Below, in pieces: positions 59,074 to 64,000 of a stretch of 64,000 nucleotides of DNA. The stretch is from Albugo candida. Its lineage: Eukaryota > Oomycota > Peronosporomycetes > Albuginales > Albuginaceae. The notes under the pieces are model-generated. The model was not told the origin of the DNA. It ran no database searches and saw nothing but the letters and a program-made list of their open reading frames with translations. Both the position numbers and the translations under genes were made by a program. The stretch spans positions 289,434 through 353,433 of the forward strand of contig CAJNAR010000014.1 of NCBI GenBank assembly GCA_905220665.1, read 5' to 3'. Every line of letters starts with the position of its first letter. Position 1 is the stretch's first letter.

Positions 59074-62000
59074 ACTTGCGCCCAATCATGATTTACGAAC
59101 TTTAAAGTTCGACCTTGTTCCGATAAAACAAAGCGCTCTGTCAAAAAACGATACCTAGGAAACGTTGATTCATTTCTATGCCTCGCTGACAGATTATTCG
59201 AGGATATGAGAAAGTTCAGTTTTATCGAGCATTGATACCTCACATCACGAAATGGTGGTTCCGTCAATATGATCGTGTCAAGAAAGAACGATACAACCAC
59301 TTTCGAGGGTGTAATTATAGTGCTGCGTTTAGAACCGAAAACAAAGTGTATGCTAATTGCGGTTCGGAGCTCACCCAAGTGAAGTCTTGTGTGTTCAGGA
59401 GTCCATCAAATTGATGAAATGCTTAACTTAATCTGACTGTTACACTTAAAATACTCGAAAACAGGTCGACATTTGGTGTATGATTGCGTTAAATCATGAT
59501 GTAAGGACTTTTGAGTTCGAAGTTGTTTTAGAAAAACAGAAGAAGCACGCTGTCGGAAAGCGATACCTAGGACACGTTGATCATGTTCTTTTCCTTGATG
59601 AAAGACTATTTGACGATAGGCGAAAGTCCATTTGTATTTGAGTGTGGATACCTCACATCATGGAATGGTGATTCTGGCACTATCAACCTGTCCGCGACGA
59701 AACAACAAGCCCTCCTTACGATGTAATATAAGGGTTACGTTAAGAACAGAAAAGAAGTGGATCCTAATTGCGTTCGGAGCTCACCCCAGCGAAGGATTGT
59801 GTGTTCAGAAGTTCATCAATTTGATGAAATGTCTAAACTTGATCTGAGTGTTACACTTGATATACTCAAAAACACGTCAAATCTTGATGAATGAATTTGC
59901 GTTCAACCATGATTTACGGACTTTTGATTTCGAAGATGTTTTAGAAAAATTGAAGAAGCACTCTGTCGGAAAAGGATACCTAGGATACGTTGATCATTCT
60001 CTTTTCCGTCATGGCAGACTATTTGACGATATGAGAAAGTTCATATATATTTGAGTGTGGATATCTCACATCACGGAATGATCATTCTCACACTATCAAC
60101 CTGTCCGCAACGAAACAACAAGCCCTCCTTAGGATGTAATTGACGTGTTACGATAAAAACAGACAAGAAGTGGATGCTAATTGCGTTCCGAGCTGAGCGT
60201 AGTGAAGCATTGTGTGTTCAGAAGTTCATCGATTTAATGAAATGTATAAACTTGATTTCAGTGTCACACTTAGAATACTCAAAAACACGTCAAATCTTGA
60301 TGAATGAATTTGCGGTAGGTCATGATGTACGGAGTTTTAATTTCGGAGTTGTTTTAGAAAAATTAAAAAAACACACTGTCGAAAAACCATACCGAGGATA
60401 CGTTGATCATTCTCTTTTCCTCGATGGCAGACTATTTGACGATATGAGAAAGTTCATATATATTTGAGTGTGGATATCTCACATCACGGAATGATCATTC
60501 TGACACTATCAACCTGTTCACAACGAGACAACAAGCCCTACTTAGGATGTAATTGAAGTGTTACGATAAAAACAGAAAAGAATTGGATGCTAATTGCGCT
60601 CGGAGCTGAGCGTAGTGAAACATTGTGTGTTCAGAAGTTCATCAATTTGATGAAATGTATAAACTTGATCTGAGTGTTACACTTAAAATACTCAAAAACC
60701 CGACAAATCTTGATGAATGAATTCGCGTTTAATCATGATTTACGAACTTTTGAGTTCGGAGTTGTTTTAGAAAAATTAAAAAAACACACTGTCGAAAAAC
60801 CATACCGAGGATACGTTGATCATTCTCTTTTCCTCATGGCAGACTATTTGACGATATGAGAAAGTTCATATATATTTGAGTGTGGATATCTCACATCACG
60901 GAATGATCATTCTGGCACTATCAACCTGTCCGTATCGAGACAACAAGCCCTACTCAGGATGTAATTGAAGTGTTACGATAAAAAAAGAAATGAAGTGGAT
61001 GCTAATTGCGTTCGGAGCTGAGCGTAGTGAAGCATTGTGTGTTCAGAAGTTCATCAATTTGATGACATGTATAAACTTGATCTGAGTGTTACACTTGATC
61101 TACTCAAAAACACGTGATATCTTGATGAATGAATTCGCGTTAAATCATGATGTACGGACTTTTGATTTCGAAGTTGTTTTAGAAAAATTGAAGAAGCACT
61201 CTGTCGGAAAAGGATACCTAGGATACGTTGATCATTCTCTTTTCCGTCATGGCAGACTATTTGACGATATGAGAAAGTTCATATATATTTGAGTGTGGAT
61301 ATCTCACATCACGGAATGATCATTCTCACACTATCAACCTGTCCGCAACGAAACAACAAGCCCTCCTTAGGATGTAATTGACGTGTTACGATAAAAACAG
61401 ACAAGAAGTGGATGCTAATTGCGTTCCGAGCTGAGCGTAGTGAAGCATTGTGTGTTCAGAAGTTCATCGATTTAATGAAATGTATAAACTTGATTTCAGT
61501 GTCACACTTAGAATACTCAAAAACACGTCAAATCTTGATGAATGAATTTGCGTTCAATCATGATTTACGGACTTTTGATTTCGAAGATGTTTTAGAAAAA
61601 TTGAAGAAGCACTCTGTCGGAAAAGGATACCTAGGATACGTTGATCATTCTCTTTTCCGTCATGGCAGACTATTTGACGATATGAGAAAGTTCATATATA
61701 TTTGAGTGTGGATATCTCACATCACGGAATGATCATTCTGGCACTATCAACCTGTCCGCAACGAAACAACAAGCCCTACTCAGGATGTAATTGAAGTGTT
61801 ACGATAAAAAAAGAAATGAAGTGGATGCTAATTGCGTTCGGAGCTGAGCGTAGTGAAGCATTGTGTGTTCAGAAGTTCATCGATTTAATGAAATGTATAA
61901 ACTTGATTTCAGTGTCACACTTAGAATACTCAAAAACACGTCAAATCTTGATGAATGAATTTGCGTTCAATCATGATTTACGGACTTTTGATTTCGAAGA

Positions 62001-64000
62001 TGTTTTAGAAAAATTGAAGAAGCACTCTGTCGGAAAAGGATACCTAGGATACGTTGATCATTCTCTTTTCCGTCATGGCAGACTATTTGACGATATGAGA
62101 AAGTTCATATATATTTGAGTGTGGATATCTCACATCACGGAATGATCATTCTGGCACTATCAACCTGTCCGCAACGAAACAACAAGCCCTACTCAGGATG
62201 TAATTGAAGTGTTACGATAAAAAAAGAAATGAAGTGGATGCTAATTGCGTTCGGAGCTGAGCGTAGTGAAGCATTGTGTGTTCAGAAGTTCATCGATTTA
62301 ATGAAATGTATAAACTTGATTTCAGTGTCACACTTAGAATACTCAAAAACACGTCAAACTTGATGAATGAATTTGCGGTAGGTCATGATGTACGGACGTT
62401 TGATTTCGAAGTTGTTCCAAAAAATTAAAAAAACACACTGTCGAAAAACGATACCGAGGATACGTTGATCATTCTCTTTTCCTCGATGGCAGACTATTTG
62501 ACGATATGAGAAAGTTCATATATATTTGAGTGTGGATATCTCACATCACGGAATGATCATTCTCACACTATCAACCTGTCCGCAACGAGACAACAAGCCC
62601 TCCTTAGGATGTAATTGAAGTGTTACGATAAAAACAGACAAGAAGTGGATGCTAATTGCGTTCCGAGCTGAGCGTAGTGAAGCATTGTGTGTTCAGAAGT
62701 TCATCGATTTAATGAAATGTATAAACTTGATTTCAGTGTCACACTTAGAATACTCAAAAACACGTCAAATCTTGATGAATGAATTTGCGGTAGGTCATGA
62801 TGTACGGAGTTTTAATTTCGGAGTTGTTTTAAAAAAATTAAAAAAACACACTGTCGAAAAACCATACCGAGGATACGTTGATCATTCTCTTTTCCTCGAT
62901 GGAGACTATGGATAGTGACTCATTTATATGATATGAGTTTCATGGATATCTCACATCACGGAATGATCATTCTCACACTATCAACCTGTCAACGAGACAA
63001 CAAGCCCTCCTTAGGATGTAATTGAAGTCTCTCGATAAGAACAGAAAAGAAGTGGATGCTTATTGCGCCGGAGCTGAGCGTAGTGAAGCATTGTGTGTTC
63101 AGAAGTTCATCGATTTAATGAAATGTATAAACTTGATTTCAGTGTCACACTTAGAATACTCAAAAACACGTCAAATCTTGATGAATGAATTTGCGTTCAA
63201 TCATGATTTACGGACTTTTGATTTCGAAGATGTTTTAGAAAAATTGAAGAAGCACTCTGTCGGAAAAGGATACCTAGGATACGTTGATCATTCTCTTTTC
63301 CGTCATGGCAGACTATTTGACGATATGAGAAAGTTCATATATATTTGAGTGTGGATATCTCACATCACGGAATGATCATTCTGGCACTATCAACCTGTCC
63401 GCAACGAAACAACAAGCCCTACTCAGGATGTAATTGAAGTGTTACGATAAAAAAAGAAATGAAGTGGATGCTAATTGCGTTCGGAGCTGAGCGTAGTGAA
63501 GCATTGTGTGTTCAGAAGTTCATCGATTTAATGAAATGTATAAACTTGATTTCAGTGTCACACTTAGAATACTCAAAAACACGTCAAATCTTGATGAATG
63601 AATTTGCGGTAGGTCATGATGTACGGAGTTTTAATTTCGGAGTTGTTTTAGAAAAATTAAAAAAACACATTGTCGAAAAACCATACCGAGGATACGTTGA
63701 TCATTCTCTTTTCCTCGATGGCAGACTATTTGACGATATGAGAAAGTTCATATATATTTGAGTGTGGATATCTCACATCACGGAATGATCATTCTGACAC
63801 TATCAACCTGTTCACAACGAGACAACAAGCCCTACTTAGGATGTAATTGAAGTGTTACGATAAAAACAGAAAAGAATTGGATGCTAATTGCGCTCGGAGC
63901 TGAGCGTAGTGAAACATTGTGTGTTCAGAAGTTCATCAATTTGATGAAATGTATAAACTTGATCTGAGTGTTACACTTAAAATACTCAAAAACCCGACAA
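59074..64000 (+). repeat. tandem satellite, about 413-bp monomer, about 12 copies
   Basis: The word TTGAGTGTGGATATCTCACA recurs at about 60052, 60465, 60877, 61290, 61703, 62116 and 62527, with variants at 59230, 59640, 62940, 63346 and 63759, giving a spacing of 411-413 (one of about 407). The first one or two monomers (59074-59640) are diverged; the rest are very similar. The array runs off the right end of the window. Most monomers keep an open frame of about 97-100 codons ending at the same TGA. Monomers fall into mosaic subtypes rather than simple copies. The block from about 60300 to 60710 is almost identical to 63594-64000, eight monomers later. Confidence 0.95.
61816..62118 (+). CDS. 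representative satellite ORF, 100 residues, function unknown
   Basis: Starts ATGAAGTGGATGCTAATTGC and ends at TGA 62118. Related frames start near 59848, 60174, 60674 (shifted), 61086, 61412, 62649 (altered end), 63022 (altered start) and 63459. The product would be basic and partly helical: a CVQKFIDLMK segment near residue 17, EYSKTRQILMNEF near 37, VLEKLKKHSVGKGYLGYVDH near 60 and DDMRKFIYI at the end. No signal peptide, no membrane span, no recognised domain. 413 is not a multiple of three, so the array is not one long gene. Whether any copy is expressed cannot be told from sequence; low substitution between copies could be homogenisation rather than selection. Confidence 0.3.
   Translation: MKWMLIAFGAERSEALCVQKFIDLMKCINLISVSHLEYSKTRQILMNEFAFNHDLRTFDFEDVLEKLKKHSVGKGYLGYVDHSLFRHGRLFDDMRKFIYI

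Noticed and set aside
59074..64000. CRISPR-like or bacterial repeat array
   Set aside because: Units are about 413 bp with no short repeat/spacer alternation, and the surroundings are eukaryotic; it is a tandem satellite.

Overview
The window is a eukaryotic, AT-rich, transposon-dominated stretch of nuclear DNA. Spliceosomal introns of about 60-80 bp are readable in a host gene and in one transposase gene. Together with the mix of elements (Mutator-like elements with FAR1-type N-termini and zinc-knuckle C-termini, Ty1/copia, Ty3/gypsy, a LINE with a zf-RVT C-terminus, Tc1-like elements, a tRNA-derived SINE), this suggests an oomycete (for example an Albugo-like genome). That assignment is inference; a fungus or another protist is not excluded.

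Layout, left to right. 0.6-3.7 kb: Mutator-like element MULE-1, carrying a SINE fragment. 3.7-4.6 kb: MITE-like element. 4.7-7.8 kb: truncated copia-1 (minus). 8.0-9.3 kb: MULE-3 pseudogene. 9.5-10.7 kb: a MITE with a nested MULE-derived mini-element that still holds a short zinc-knuckle ORF. 11.2-13.1 kb: degenerate DDE transposase (minus) containing a perfect 53-nt palindrome. 13.3-14.2 kb: Tc1-like pseudogene. 14.2-20.9 kb: LINE-A. 21.2-22.6 kb: transposase scrap and MITE. 22.6-29.5 kb: mostly unrecognised sequence with a possible membrane-protein pseudogene and LINE scraps.

29.5-33.0 kb (minus) holds the only gene that looks like an intact host gene: three exons, 1115 codons, best matched from memory to Integrator complex subunit 5 (INTS5). 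Right of it are MULE-2 (34.2-36.6 kb, clear TIRs and a near-perfect 9-bp target duplication), LINE-B (36.7-43.8 kb) with a complete SINE inserted near its 3' end, a degenerate Ty3/gypsy element (43.9-47.5 kb), further MULE-derived mini-elements (48.5-49.7 kb), copia-2 (50-53.8 kb, minus) and copia-3 (53.8-59.1 kb, minus, both LTRs, with a 5'-truncated LINE-C nested inside). From 59.1 kb to the window end runs a tandem satellite of about 413 bp per monomer, whose monomers mostly carry an open frame of about 100 codons.

No bacterial-type operon, CRISPR array, rRNA gene or functional tRNA gene was seen. Almost every mobile-element gene is broken, so the region reads as a graveyard around one host gene, with a satellite block at the right end. 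The most informative observations are the SINE with its duplicated target site and paralogous empty site, the two LINE copies sharing the same disabling lesions, and the mosaic higher-order structure of the ORF-bearing satellite.
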